A stretch of DNA of 64,000 bases from Microbacterium sp. EST19A (GTDB taxonomy: Bacteria; Actinomycetota; Actinomycetes; Actinomycetales; Microbacteriaceae): positions 248,001 through 312,000 of the forward strand of contig NZ_JAHXYZ010000001.1 in NCBI RefSeq assembly GCF_019969685.1. Direction: 5' to 3'. A program made the translations under genes and the position numbers. Each line of letters starts with the position of its first letter. Within the stretch, counting starts at the first letter, position 1. The notes under the pieces were generated by a model. It saw nothing but the letters and a program-made list of their open reading frames with translations, had not been told where the DNA came from and made no database searches. This document shows, in pieces, positions 9,035 through 17,030 of the stretch.

Positions 9035-9373
9035 ATGACCGACACGACACCCGCCCCGCGGAGCGCGGCCGCGTCAGCGGCGCAGACGTCGCCCACCGAC
9101 AAGCCGGCGGGGCGCTCCCTCGGACTCGCCATCGCGAGCCTCTTCTTCGCGCTGTCCGTCCCGATCCCCGTCTGGGGGCTCTTCATGCTGTTCCTGGCCG
9201 TGCCACTGGGGATCGCCGCGCTCGTGGGCGGCCACTCGCGCCTGAAGACGTCGCGCACGTCGGGGGCGGGGCGACGCAAGGTGACCACAGCGCTGGTGCT
9301 CGCGTACACGAGCCTCGCGATCTGCGCCCTCACCACCCTGTTCTGGGTGATCACGATGGCGATTCCGCGGTGA
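9035..9373 (+). CDS. Small membrane protein, possible immunity protein
   Basis: 112 residues: about 28 polar residues, then hydrophobic segments at roughly 30-45, 47-63 and 85-110, separated by a basic loop (residues about 68-83). The arrangement resembles DUF4190-type small membrane proteins. GGAG lies eight bases before the ATG at 9035. The gene begins 15 bp after the short-leader peptide gene and is probably co-transcribed with it, and both sit beside a bacteriocin-type export operon. That context suggests self-immunity, but no sequence feature proves it; an ordinary membrane protein of unknown role is the alternative. Confidence 0.75.
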   Translation: MTDTTPAPRSAAASAAQTSPTDKPAGRSLGLAIASLFFALSVPIPVWGLFMLFLAVPLGIAALVGGHSRLKTSRTSGAGRRKVTTALVLAYTSLAICALTTLFWVITMAIPR

Positions 9374-9385
9374 GCACCATCGCGT

Positions 9386-9460
9386 GAATTTCGCAGAACG
9401 ACACGGACCTCGCAGGAATCCATGGAATCCCTGCGAGGTTCGCGTCGTTCTGCGAAATTC
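9386..9460. repeat. 75-bp interrupted palindrome
   Basis: Outer arms GAATTTCGCAGAACGAC (9386-9402) and its perfect reverse complement (9444-9460), inner arms ACCTCGCAGG (9407-9416) and CCTGCGAGGT (9430-9439), around a CCATGG centre. It begins 12 bp after the stop of the small membrane protein and ends just before the promoter of the next gene. It may terminate transcription, or be a dispersed palindromic element, since it is longer than a terminator needs to be and has no T tract. Confidence 0.8.
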
Positions 9461-9483
9461 TGCACGGAGTCGGGCCCGCCCTC

Positions 9484-9489
9484 TATCCT
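9484..9489 (+). promoter_or_regulatory. -10 element of a leaderless promoter (TATCCT)
   Basis: TATCCT lies exactly seven bases before the ATG at 9497 and there is no Shine-Dalgarno sequence, so the transcript probably begins at the start codon. Confidence 0.5.
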
Positions 9490-9496
9490 CTTTTGC

Positions 9497-10228
9497 ATGT
9501 ACACACCGGATGTCAGGCGCTGGACCGGAATCTCGGCGATCGCGGTCGCGGTCTTCCTCGGCATCGAGGGCACGACCAAGATCACGACCGGCACCCGCCC
9601 GGAGCTGGACGAGTCGCAGGCGCTCATCGACTACACCGTGGCCACGAGCACCCAGACCATCATCGTGATCCTGTCGGACACCTTCCTGATGGCGTTCCTC
9701 ATCGTCTTCCTGGCATGCTTCCGGCAGCTGGTGACGAAGGCCCGAACCGATCTGCAGTGGATCGCCGACATCACCTTCGGCGCCGGCCTCACCTTCGTCG
9801 CGGTCACGCTCGTCGGCGACGCGATGGACGGCGGCGCCGCGCTGGCCGTGATGGGCATCGAACCGGATGCCTCCGTCATCCGCACGCTGATCCTGGGGCA
9901 CAGCATCATGTTCGGATCGACCGGAGCCGTGCTGCTCGCCCTCACGTCGGCGACCGCCGCCTACCTCACGTTCGCGTCGAGGGTCGTGCCGCGCTGGACC
10001 GGTGTGCTCGCGGCGGCGACCGCCGGCTCGAACCTCGCCTGGGCGATCGTCGGCCTGAACGGCACGTCCCCCAACGACTTCTTCGCGGTCGGCGGCGCCG
10101 GCAACGCGATCCTCGCGATCTTCCCGTGGTTGGTCTGGGTCTTCTGCGTCGGCGTCACCACCGTGCGCGGCGCGCGCCCGGGAACCCACAAGTCGGGTGC
10201 GCCGCTGGCCAGGAGTGCGACCGGATAG
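9497..10228 (+). CDS. Integral membrane protein of unknown function
   Basis: 243 residues from ATG 9497 (MYTPDVRRW). The frame stays open further upstream, but that part runs through the palindrome and is not protein-like. About six hydrophobic segments are visible, with short loops, and a polar C-terminal tail. The layout resembles DUF4386-like membrane proteins, though I cannot assign a family with certainty. No Shine-Dalgarno is present; TATCCT seven bases upstream suggests leaderless transcription. The next gene, an AraC-type regulator, starts 90 bp later in the same direction with its own spacer, so an operon is uncertain. Confidence 0.8.
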   Translation: MYTPDVRRWTGISAIAVAVFLGIEGTTKITTGTRPELDESQALIDYTVATSTQTIIVILSDTFLMAFLIVFLACFRQLVTKARTDLQWIADITFGAGLTFVAVTLVGDAMDGGAALAVMGIEPDASVIRTLILGHSIMFGSTGAVLLALTSATAAYLTFASRVVPRWTGVLAAATAGSNLAWAIVGLNGTSPNDFFAVGGAGNAILAIFPWLVWVFCVGVTTVRGARPGTHKSGAPLARSATG

Positions 10229-10318
10229 ACGGCGCGAGCGGATTACGATTGCGGAGACATCGCCGTCCCAGCGGCAGCGCGTCATGGCTGCGCTGGTGAC
10301 GGCCACGCGGAGCGCACG

Positions 10319-11161
10319 ATGAACTCATACCGACAGGACGACTGGGACGCGAGCCCGGAGCATCCGTCGACCGTCACGGCGCCGTACCTGATGGGCACCG
10401 GCGTCGTGACCGGCGACGACACCGGCACCCGCCCCCTCTCTCCTCCGCACTCCCACGCCGATGCGATGCTCGCGTGGTGCTACCGCGGCACCGTGTGGGT
10501 GCATCTGCAGGACACCATGTGGCGGCTCGCACCGGGCCAGGGCGTCTGGATTCCGGCCCGCACACCGCACACCGCCCATCACGAGCGGGACTCCATCGGC
10601 TGCTACACCTACCTGCCGGCGTCATCGGCGATCACCCCGATCGACGACATCAGCCGGGTTCTCGTGCCGCGCGCCGTGCAGGAGATGCTTCTCCACCTGG
10701 GCATCAACGACATGCCGACCGATCTGCGCGTGCGCATCCAGTCCACGCTGATCGAGATGATGCAGCAGCCGGCGCCCGAGGCGCTCGAAGGCTGGGGCGA
10801 GGTGCCGCTGCCGACCGACGAGCGGGTGCGGGCCCTCGTACAGACGGTGCTGGACGACCCGGGCGACCCGCGCAGCGCCAACGAGCTGTTCCTCGCCCAC
10901 GGGCTGCACGAGCGCACCGTGCTGCGGATCTTCCAGAACGACGTGGGCATGACCTTCGGACGGTGGCGCACCGGCGTGCGCATGACCCTGGGGGCGCGAC
11001 TGATCGTCGACGGCACGCCGATCGGCGCCGCAGCGCACCGCTGCGGCTACGCCACGACGAGCGCGTTCTCCGCGAGCTTCAAAGAGCGGTTCGGACTGAC
11101 GCCACGTCAGCATGTCGCCCGCGTGCAGGCCGACTCGGCGCATCACCTGTACTGGCGCTGA
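10319..11161 (+). CDS. AraC-family transcriptional regulator with cupin sensor domain
   Basis: 280 residues. The N-terminal half has the cupin pattern PPHSHADAMLAW...GTVWV...PGQGVWIPARTPHT expected of a small-ligand sensor. The C-terminal ~100 residues form the double helix-turn-helix of AraC proteins: RSANELFLAHGLHERTVLRIF, then AAAHRCGYATTSAFSASFKERFGLTPRQH. Start ATG has GGAG six bases upstream. It stands immediately before the iron-box-controlled siderophore uptake operon, 164 bp away and in the same direction. By analogy with PchR- and RipA-like regulators it may control that operon, but this is inference from position only. Confidence 0.9.
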   Translation: MNSYRQDDWDASPEHPSTVTAPYLMGTGVVTGDDTGTRPLSPPHSHADAMLAWCYRGTVWVHLQDTMWRLAPGQGVWIPARTPHTAHHERDSIGCYTYLPASSAITPIDDISRVLVPRAVQEMLLHLGINDMPTDLRVRIQSTLIEMMQQPAPEALEGWGEVPLPTDERVRALVQTVLDDPGDPRSANELFLAHGLHERTVLRIFQNDVGMTFGRWRTGVRMTLGARLIVDGTPIGAAAHRCGYATTSAFSASFKERFGLTPRQHVARVQADSAHHLYWR

Positions 11162-11254
11162 TCCTCGCCGATCCGACCGGATCTGTCTGTTCAGCGACAC
11201 AAGTCGTCTGTCGATCGACACTGATCCCACGCTGGGCGTTCTAGCATCGATGTG

Positions 11255-11273
11255 TTAGGGCATGCTTACCTAA
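11255..11273 (+). promoter_or_regulatory. Iron box (DtxR/IdeR/DmdR-type operator)
   Basis: TTAGGGCATGCTTACCTAA is a 19-bp imperfect palindrome matching the actinobacterial iron-box consensus TTAGGTTAGGCTAACCTAA at 15 of 19 positions. It lies 53 bp before the start codon of the siderophore-binding lipoprotein, where a repressor would block the promoter when iron is plentiful. Confidence 0.85.
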
Positions 11274-11325
11274 CCTCCGCTGCGCTGACGCGGCACTCCC
11301 CTCCCCCTTTCTCTGAAGGAGAATC

Positions 11326-12387
11326 ATGACGCACGCTCTCGCGCGCCCGAAAACACGTCGAGGTGCCGCGCTCGTCGCTGCCGCCATCGCCGCCGCTCTC
11401 ACCCTCGCCGGCTGCACGGCATCCGCCGACACAGCCGCATCGGCGCCGACGTCGACCGACGGTGTGGTCATCGAGCACGCCCACGGCGAGACCGTGATCG
11501 CCGAGAAGCCGCAGCGCATCGTCACCCTCGGCTGGATGACCTCCGACATCGTCGCCGCCCTCGGCACCAACCCGGTCGGCATGGAAGAGGTCTGGGGCGC
11601 CGACGAGAGCGGCTTCCAGCCGTGGTTCGAGGACTACGTCACCGAAGAGTACGGCGAGCTGCCCGAGATCATCCCCTTCACCGATGACGGCCCCAACTAC
11701 GAGGCCATCAAGGCGCTGAAGCCCGACCTGATCCTGAGCCTCTACTCGGGCATCACCGACGTGCAGTACGAGCGCCTCACCGAGATCGCGCCGACCGTCC
11801 CCTACATCGAGCGCGCCTGGGACCCGAGCACGTGGCAGGACATGACCCGCACCATCGGCAAGGCGATGTCGGAGGACGCGAAGGCGGAAGAGCTGATCGC
11901 CGAGACCGAGGAGCAGATCACCACGCTCGCCGACGCGCACCCCGAGTTCGACGGCAAGACGTTCGTCTGGGGCCTGACCCTGAACGAAGGCGGCACCGAC
12001 CTCGGCGTCTACCTCGAGTACGACCCGCGCGTGCGCATCACGGAAGCCCTCGGCTTCACCTCGACCTCGGCGATGGACGACTTCCTCTCGACCGCCGAGG
12101 GCGACAACTGGTACACCGGCGTCAGCCTGGAGAAGCTCTACGACGTGCAGGCCGATCTCTTCGCCGCGTGGGGCAGCAGCGCGGACGAGGGTGAGTACAC
12201 GGTCGAGAACAAGGTCGTCTCCCGGTGGGAGCCGATCGCGGCCGGGTCGTACGTGATCTACGCCGACGATGCCGAGGCATCCGCCATCAGCGCGCCGACC
12301 GTGCTGTCGCTGAAGCACATCCTCCCGAAGTACGTCGACGACCTCGCGGCCGCGCTGCAGGGCGAGCCGACGATCGCGGGAGAGTGA
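11326..12387 (+). CDS. Iron-siderophore ABC transporter substrate-binding lipoprotein
   Basis: 353 residues with a lipoprotein signal peptide: charged start, hydrophobic stretch, then the lipobox LAGC with Cys30 as lipidation site. The body has the two-lobed FecB/FepB/FhuD pattern: VIAEKPQRIVTLGWMTSDIVAALG, then IKALKPDLILSL and a long connecting helix. It should be tethered to the outer face of the membrane and deliver a ferric siderophore to the FecCD permeases encoded next. GAAGGAG precedes the ATG. First gene of an eight-base-tight operon under the iron box at 11255. Confidence 0.95.
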   Translation: MTHALARPKTRRGAALVAAAIAAALTLAGCTASADTAASAPTSTDGVVIEHAHGETVIAEKPQRIVTLGWMTSDIVAALGTNPVGMEEVWGADESGFQPWFEDYVTEEYGELPEIIPFTDDGPNYEAIKALKPDLILSLYSGITDVQYERLTEIAPTVPYIERAWDPSTWQDMTRTIGKAMSEDAKAEELIAETEEQITTLADAHPEFDGKTFVWGLTLNEGGTDLGVYLEYDPRVRITEALGFTSTSAMDDFLSTAEGDNWYTGVSLEKLYDVQADLFAAWGSSADEGEYTVENKVVSRWEPIAAGSYVIYADDAEASAISAPTVLSLKHILPKYVDDLAAALQGEPTIAGE

Positions 12388-12395
12388 TCTCCGAG

Positions 12396-13493
12396 ATGTC
12401 GCGGCCGACTCCACCCCCGGCTCCGCTGGCGACGGAAGACGGCAGCGATGTCTCGAACACCGGCGCGGGGAGTCGTGCAGACGACTCCCCGCGCCGCACC
12501 GCCGCACTCGCGGTCGGCCTCGCCCTGGCCATCGCGGTGCTGGTGCTCGCAGCGATCGCCTCGCTCGCGGTCGGCAACCGGGCCATCGACCCGGCGACCG
12601 TGCTGAGTGCCCTGTTCTCCTACGACGACGAGAACCCGCTGCACCTGATGGTGCAGGAGCTGCGCGTGCCGCGCACGCTGCTCGGCATCGTGGTCGGCGC
12701 GGCACTCGCCGTCTGCGGTGGGCTGATCCAGGCCTTCACGCGCAATCCGCTCGCCGATCCCGGCATCCTCGGTGTGAACGCCGGAGCATCCTTCGCCGTC
12801 ACCTTCGCCGTCGGTGTGCTCGGTCTGACGACTCCCGGCGCCTACGTGCCCTTCGCCCTGGGCGGGGCACTCGTGCTCACTCTGCTCGTCTATACGCTCG
12901 GGTCGTTCGGAGCATCCGGAGCGACCCCCATGAAGCTCACTCTTGCCGGCGTCGCCCTCGGTGCAGCATTCACCGGCTTCACGACCGCGATCGTGCTGCG
13001 CGACGTCGGCACGCTGCAGGTCATGCGCTTCTGGGGCGTCGGCTCCATCGGCGGCCGCACGCTCGACCAGCTCGCCTGGGCCGCACCGCTGATCGCCGCC
13101 GGCCTCCTCATCGGCCTGCTCTGCGCGCGCTCGCTGAACGTGCTGGCGCTCGGCGACGATCTGGCGCAGGCCCTCGGCGCCCGCGTGCGGGTGACCCGTG
13201 TGCTCGTCATCATCGCCGTCACCCTGCTCGCCGGCACGAGCGTCGCCGCGGCCGGTCCCATCGCCTTCGTCGGACTCATGATCCCCCACATCGTCCGCTG
13301 GTTCACCGGCCCCGACCAGCGCTGGGTGCTCACCTATTCGATGATCATCGGCCCCGCGTTCCTGCTGCTCGCCGACATCCTCGGCCGCATCGTGCTGCCG
13401 AACGGCGAGCTGCGCGTCGGCATCGTCACGGCCCTGCTCGGCGCCCCGATCCTGATCCTCCTCGTTCGTCGCAAGCGGGTGAGCGGACTGTGA
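12396..13493 (+). CDS. FecCD-family siderophore ABC permease (first subunit)
   Basis: 365 residues with the FecCD signature: VPRTLLGIVVGAALAVCGGLIQAFTRNPLADPGILGVNAGA, then about ten membrane helices and GPIAFVGLMIPHIVRWFTGPD, the loop that contacts the ATPase. ATG 12396 lies nine bases after the lipoprotein stop; a GTG at 12384 overlapping that stop is an alternative that would add four residues. The N-terminal 35 residues are polar and low in complexity. The protein should form a heterodimer with the next gene product. Confidence 0.94.
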   Translation: MSRPTPPPAPLATEDGSDVSNTGAGSRADDSPRRTAALAVGLALAIAVLVLAAIASLAVGNRAIDPATVLSALFSYDDENPLHLMVQELRVPRTLLGIVVGAALAVCGGLIQAFTRNPLADPGILGVNAGASFAVTFAVGVLGLTTPGAYVPFALGGALVLTLLVYTLGSFGASGATPMKLTLAGVALGAAFTGFTTAIVLRDVGTLQVMRFWGVGSIGGRTLDQLAWAAPLIAAGLLIGLLCARSLNVLALGDDLAQALGARVRVTRVLVIIAVTLLAGTSVAAAGPIAFVGLMIPHIVRWFTGPDQRWVLTYSMIIGPAFLLLADILGRIVLPNGELRVGIVTALLGAPILILLVRRKRVSGL

Positions 13494-14590
13494 GCATCGA
13501 CCAGCGCCCGCTCTCCCCGGCCGTCGACGAACGCCCCGCAGCCATCGCGCCCGTCGACTTCGGCCGACGCCTGCTCCGCATCGAGACGAGCCGACTGGCC
13601 GCCCTGATCCCGGTGCGCTCGATCGTCGTGTGCGCCGTGCTCGTCGTCGTGATCGTCGTCGCCGGACTGCTCTCCATGACGATCGGCGCCTACGAGGTGG
13701 ACTTCCCGTCCGTGCTGCGCGCGATCGTCGACCCCGCATCCGACCCGGACATCCGCCAGGTCGTCTTCGAGTGGCGGCTGCCGCGCGTGCTCTTCGCCGT
13801 GCTCTGCGGTGCGGCGCTCGCCCTCGCCGGCGGCATCTTCCAGTCGCTCACCCGCAACCCCCTCGGCTCCCCCGACATCATCGGCTTCGGCATCGGCGCC
13901 CAGTTCGGCGTGACGCTCACCATGGTGGTGCTGGAGCTGAACACGTACATGTTCAAGGCGGCCGGCGCACTGGTCGGCGGCCTGATCACGGCGCTGCTCG
14001 TGTACGTGCTGGCGAGCAGGAACACCATGTCGTCGTTCCGGCTGATCATCGTCGGCATCGGCGTCTCGGCCGGCCTCGGCTCGCTCACGTCGTGGATCAT
14101 GATCTCGGTCAGCATCGAGAAGGCCATGATGGCCGCGACCTGGGGAGCCGGGTCCCTCGCCTCGCTCGGCTTCGACCAGCTCATCCCGGCCGCGATCGTG
14201 TTCGCGGTCGTCACGCTCGCTGCCCTCCCGCTCAACCGCACCCTCCCGGTGCTCGAGATGGGCGACGACGCGGCGACGGCGCTCGGCATCCGTCCGGGCC
14301 GCACCCGACTCGCCGCGATGATCTTCGGCGTGGCGCTGGTCGCGCTCGTGACCGCCGCCGCCGGCCCGATCTCCTTCATCGCGCTCGCAGCTCCCCAGAT
14401 CTCGCAGCGCCTCACCCGCTCGAACACCCCGATGGGCACAGCTCCCGTGATGCTGACCGGCGCCGCCCTCGTCGTGGTCTCCGACGCTGTCGCCCAGCTC
14501 GTCGCCGTGCCCGTCGGCGTCGTGACCGTGTCGGTCGGCGGCATCTATCTCGCCTGGCTGCTCGCCGCCCAGTACGCGCGCCGCGCCTGA
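13490..14590 (+). CDS. FecCD-family siderophore ABC permease (second subunit)
   Basis: 366 residues, about ten membrane helices, with the family hallmarks LPRVLFAVLCGAALALAGGIFQSLTRNPLGSPDIIGFGIGA and GPISFIALAAPQISQRLTRS (ATPase-contact loop). Start GTG overlaps the stop of the first permease (GTGA), so the two subunits are translationally coupled, as expected for a heterodimeric channel. Confidence 0.94.
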   Translation: MSIDQRPLSPAVDERPAAIAPVDFGRRLLRIETSRLAALIPVRSIVVCAVLVVVIVVAGLLSMTIGAYEVDFPSVLRAIVDPASDPDIRQVVFEWRLPRVLFAVLCGAALALAGGIFQSLTRNPLGSPDIIGFGIGAQFGVTLTMVVLELNTYMFKAAGALVGGLITALLVYVLASRNTMSSFRLIIVGIGVSAGLGSLTSWIMISVSIEKAMMAATWGAGSLASLGFDQLIPAAIVFAVVTLAALPLNRTLPVLEMGDDAATALGIRPGRTRLAAMIFGVALVALVTAAAGPISFIALAAPQISQRLTRSNTPMGTAPVMLTGAALVVVSDAVAQLVAVPVGVVTVSVGGIYLAWLLAAQYARRA

Positions 14591-14601
14591 AAGGAACACC
14601 C

Positions 14602-15390
14602 ATGACCGCTTCGCTGCTGGCCCGCGACATCAGCCTGGGCTACGGAGACACCCCCATCATCTCGGAGCTCTCGCTCGAGGTGCCGGACGGCTCGTTCACG
14701 ATCATCATCGGCCCGAACGCGTGCGGCAAGTCGACGCTGCTGCGCGGGTTCGCACGGCTCCTGCGTCCGACCACCGGGGCCGTGCTGCTCGACGGCGCAG
14801 AGCTGAAGACGTACAAGCCGAAGGAGGCCGCCCGCCGCCTCGGGCTCCTCCCCCAGTCGTCGATCGCGCCCGACGGCATCACGGTCGCCGACCTCGTGGG
14901 ACGAGGCCGGTTCCCGCATCAGAACGCGATGCGCACCTGGAGCAGCGCCGACGACCGCGCGGTCTCCGAGGCGATGGCGGCCACCGGCGTCACGGACCTG
15001 TCCCGCCGCCTGGTCGACGAGCTCTCCGGCGGCCAGCGCCAGCGCGTCTGGGTGGCGATGGCGCTCGCCCAGCAGACCAGGCATCTGCTGCTCGACGAGC
15101 CGACGACCTTCCTCGACATCGCCCACCAGATCGACCTGATGGAGCTGTTCGCCGACCTGCACCGCAACGGCACGACGCTCGTCGCCGTGCTGCACGACCT
15201 GAATCACGCCGCCCGCTACGCGACCCACCTCGTCGCGATGCGCGACGGTGCGGTCGTGGCGCAGGGCGACCCGCGCGAGATCATCACCGCCGAGCTCGTC
15301 GAAGCCGTGTACGACCTGCCGTGCAAGGTCATCACCGACCCCGTGTCCGGCACCCCGCTGGTGCTGCCGCTCGGCCGGCGAACCTCGTGA
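14602..15390 (+). CDS. Siderophore ABC transporter ATP-binding protein
   Basis: 262 residues of FepC/FhuC type with Walker A GPNACGKST, a Q-loop (LLPQSS), signature LSGGQRQR, Walker B HLLLDEPTTFLD and switch histidine in AVLHDLNHA. AAAGGAA lies ahead of the ATG. It should power the FecCD heterodimer on the cytoplasmic side. The Walker A has Ala-Cys in place of the more frequent Gly-Ser, which is common in this subfamily. Its stop overlaps the next gene (GTGA). Confidence 0.95.
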   Translation: MTASLLARDISLGYGDTPIISELSLEVPDGSFTIIIGPNACGKSTLLRGFARLLRPTTGAVLLDGAELKTYKPKEAARRLGLLPQSSIAPDGITVADLVGRGRFPHQNAMRTWSSADDRAVSEAMAATGVTDLSRRLVDELSGGQRQRVWVAMALAQQTRHLLLDEPTTFLDIAHQIDLMELFADLHRNGTTLVAVLHDLNHAARYATHLVAMRDGAVVAQGDPREIITAELVEAVYDLPCKVITDPVSGTPLVLPLGRRTS

Positions 15391-17030
15391 CGCGCACACC
15401 CCGGCAGCTCTTCGCGATCGCACTCACCTCCGAGGGGCGAGGCATCGCGCTGACCGCCGCGACCGCGCTCCTCGTCGTGCACTCGCTCGCCGAGGCGGCG
15501 ATCCCGGTGATCATCGGCGCCACGATCGACCGCGCGGTGCTCCCTGCCGATCCCGGCGCGCTCGCCCTCTGGCTCGGTGTGCTGGTCGGCACGTTCCTGG
15601 TGCTGACCGTGAGCTACCAGTCGGCATCCCGCTTCATGGTGACGATCTACGGCTACGGCGAGCAGGCGCTGCGACACCTGACGCTGTCACGGATGCTGCG
15701 CCCCCGCTTGTCCCGGCGGAGCGTGACGCCCGGCGAGGCCCTGACCTTCGTGACCTCGGACACCTATCGCGTGGCCGGCGTCGCCTGGTCGGTGGCGCAG
15801 CAGTGCTCGACCATCGCGGCGATCGTCGGGGCGGCGCTGGCCATGCTCGTGATCTCGCCGATCGCGACGCTCGTGGTCTTCGGCTCCACGATCGCGATGA
15901 TGCTCGTGATGCGCGTCGTCTCGCGCCCGCTCGAGCGCCGAGGATTCGCCGAGCAGCACGCGGCGACCGAGGCCGGCGCGGTCGCCGCCGACTTCATGAG
16001 CGGGTTCCGCGTGCTCGTCGGCATCGGCGCGCGCGAAGAGGCCGTGCGCCGATATGTCGCCGCGAGCGATGTCTCGCGCCGCGCGGCGACGGCGGCCGGC
16101 CGTTCACTGGCCGCATCCGAGGCGGTCAGCGGCACCCTCGCGGCCGTGGTCACCACGGCGCTCGCCGGCATGTCGGCCTGGTTCGCGGCGGAGGGCCGCA
16201 TCAGCATCGGAGAGCTCGTGACCGTGCTCGGACTCGCGCAGTTCATCAGCGGCTACCTCGCGTACGCGGGGTCGTTCCCCTCGAACTGGATCCACAAGCT
16301 GGCCTCGGCCAAGCGCCTCGCCGAGGTCATCGACGCGGAGGACCTGCTCGACGAGCCGGAGGCCGGCGGCGCGCACGTCACGGCATCTGCGGCCGACGTC
16401 GTCCTGGCGTTCCGCGCAGGCCCCGCCGGCTCGCCGCCCGTCGAGGTGCGCGAGGGCGAGCTTCTCGGCATCCGTCCGGCAGACAGCGACACCGCGCGTG
16501 CGCTGTCCCGCCTGCTGGGTCTGCGCACGCGCCCCGTGCCCGGCACGGTCTCGCTCGCGGTCGACGGGACGTTCCGCGATCTCATTCACCTCGATCCGGT
16601 GGAGTATCGTCGTCGCGTCGTCGCCCCGCCGCACGGACAGACGATCGTGAGCGGCACGCTGCTCGAAGCGGTGCGTGGCCACGGGTCGGCGGACACTCCG
16701 CAGCCCGAGCTCATCGAGATGGCGGCGCTGCACGACACGGTCGCGCAGGTCGGCGGCTGGGAGGCGCAGGTCGGCGAGGCCGGTCGGCGGCTCTCGGGCG
16801 GACAGCGTCAGCGCATCGGCATCGCCCGCGGCCTGCACGCGGATGCCGAGGTGCTCGTGCTGGACGAGCCGACCTCGGCGGTGGATGCCATCACCGAGGC
16901 GCATATCGCCCGCGCCCTCGCCGACCACACCGCGACCATGATCGTGATCACGACCTCGCCGCTGCTGCTCGGCGCGTGCGACCGCGTCGTCGACCTCCCC
17001 GCTGCCGGATCGGATGCTCGACATGACTGA
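15387..17030 (+). CDS. Exporter-fold ABC half-transporter with degenerate Walker A (IrtAB-like partner 1)
   Basis: 547 residues from GTG 15387. Residues about 1-300 are a six-helix exporter-type permease; the rest is an ATPase. The Walker A position (about residue 360) reads GIRPADSDTARAL and lacks the glycines and the lysine, while the signature LSGGQRQR (about 469) and Walker B VLVLDEPTS (about 488) are intact. The protein can therefore supply the signature half of one catalytic site but should bind ATP poorly in its own. The following gene has the opposite defect, so the two should work only as a heterodimer. Sitting between a siderophore importer and a siderophore-interacting flavoprotein, the pair resembles mycobacterial IrtAB, exporter-fold proteins that import ferric siderophores; export of a siderophore is the alternative. 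Confidence 0.9.
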   Translation: MTRTPRQLFAIALTSEGRGIALTAATALLVVHSLAEAAIPVIIGATIDRAVLPADPGALALWLGVLVGTFLVLTVSYQSASRFMVTIYGYGEQALRHLTLSRMLRPRLSRRSVTPGEALTFVTSDTYRVAGVAWSVAQQCSTIAAIVGAALAMLVISPIATLVVFGSTIAMMLVMRVVSRPLERRGFAEQHAATEAGAVAADFMSGFRVLVGIGAREEAVRRYVAASDVSRRAATAAGRSLAASEAVSGTLAAVVTTALAGMSAWFAAEGRISIGELVTVLGLAQFISGYLAYAGSFPSNWIHKLASAKRLAEVIDAEDLLDEPEAGGAHVTASAADVVLAFRAGPAGSPPVEVREGELLGIRPADSDTARALSRLLGLRTRPVPGTVSLAVDGTFRDLIHLDPVEYRRRVVAPPHGQTIVSGTLLEAVRGHGSADTPQPELIEMAALHDTVAQVGGWEAQVGEAGRRLSGGQRQRIGIARGLHADAEVLVLDEPTSAVDAITEAHIARALADHTATMIVITTSPLLLGACDRVVDLPAAGSDARHD

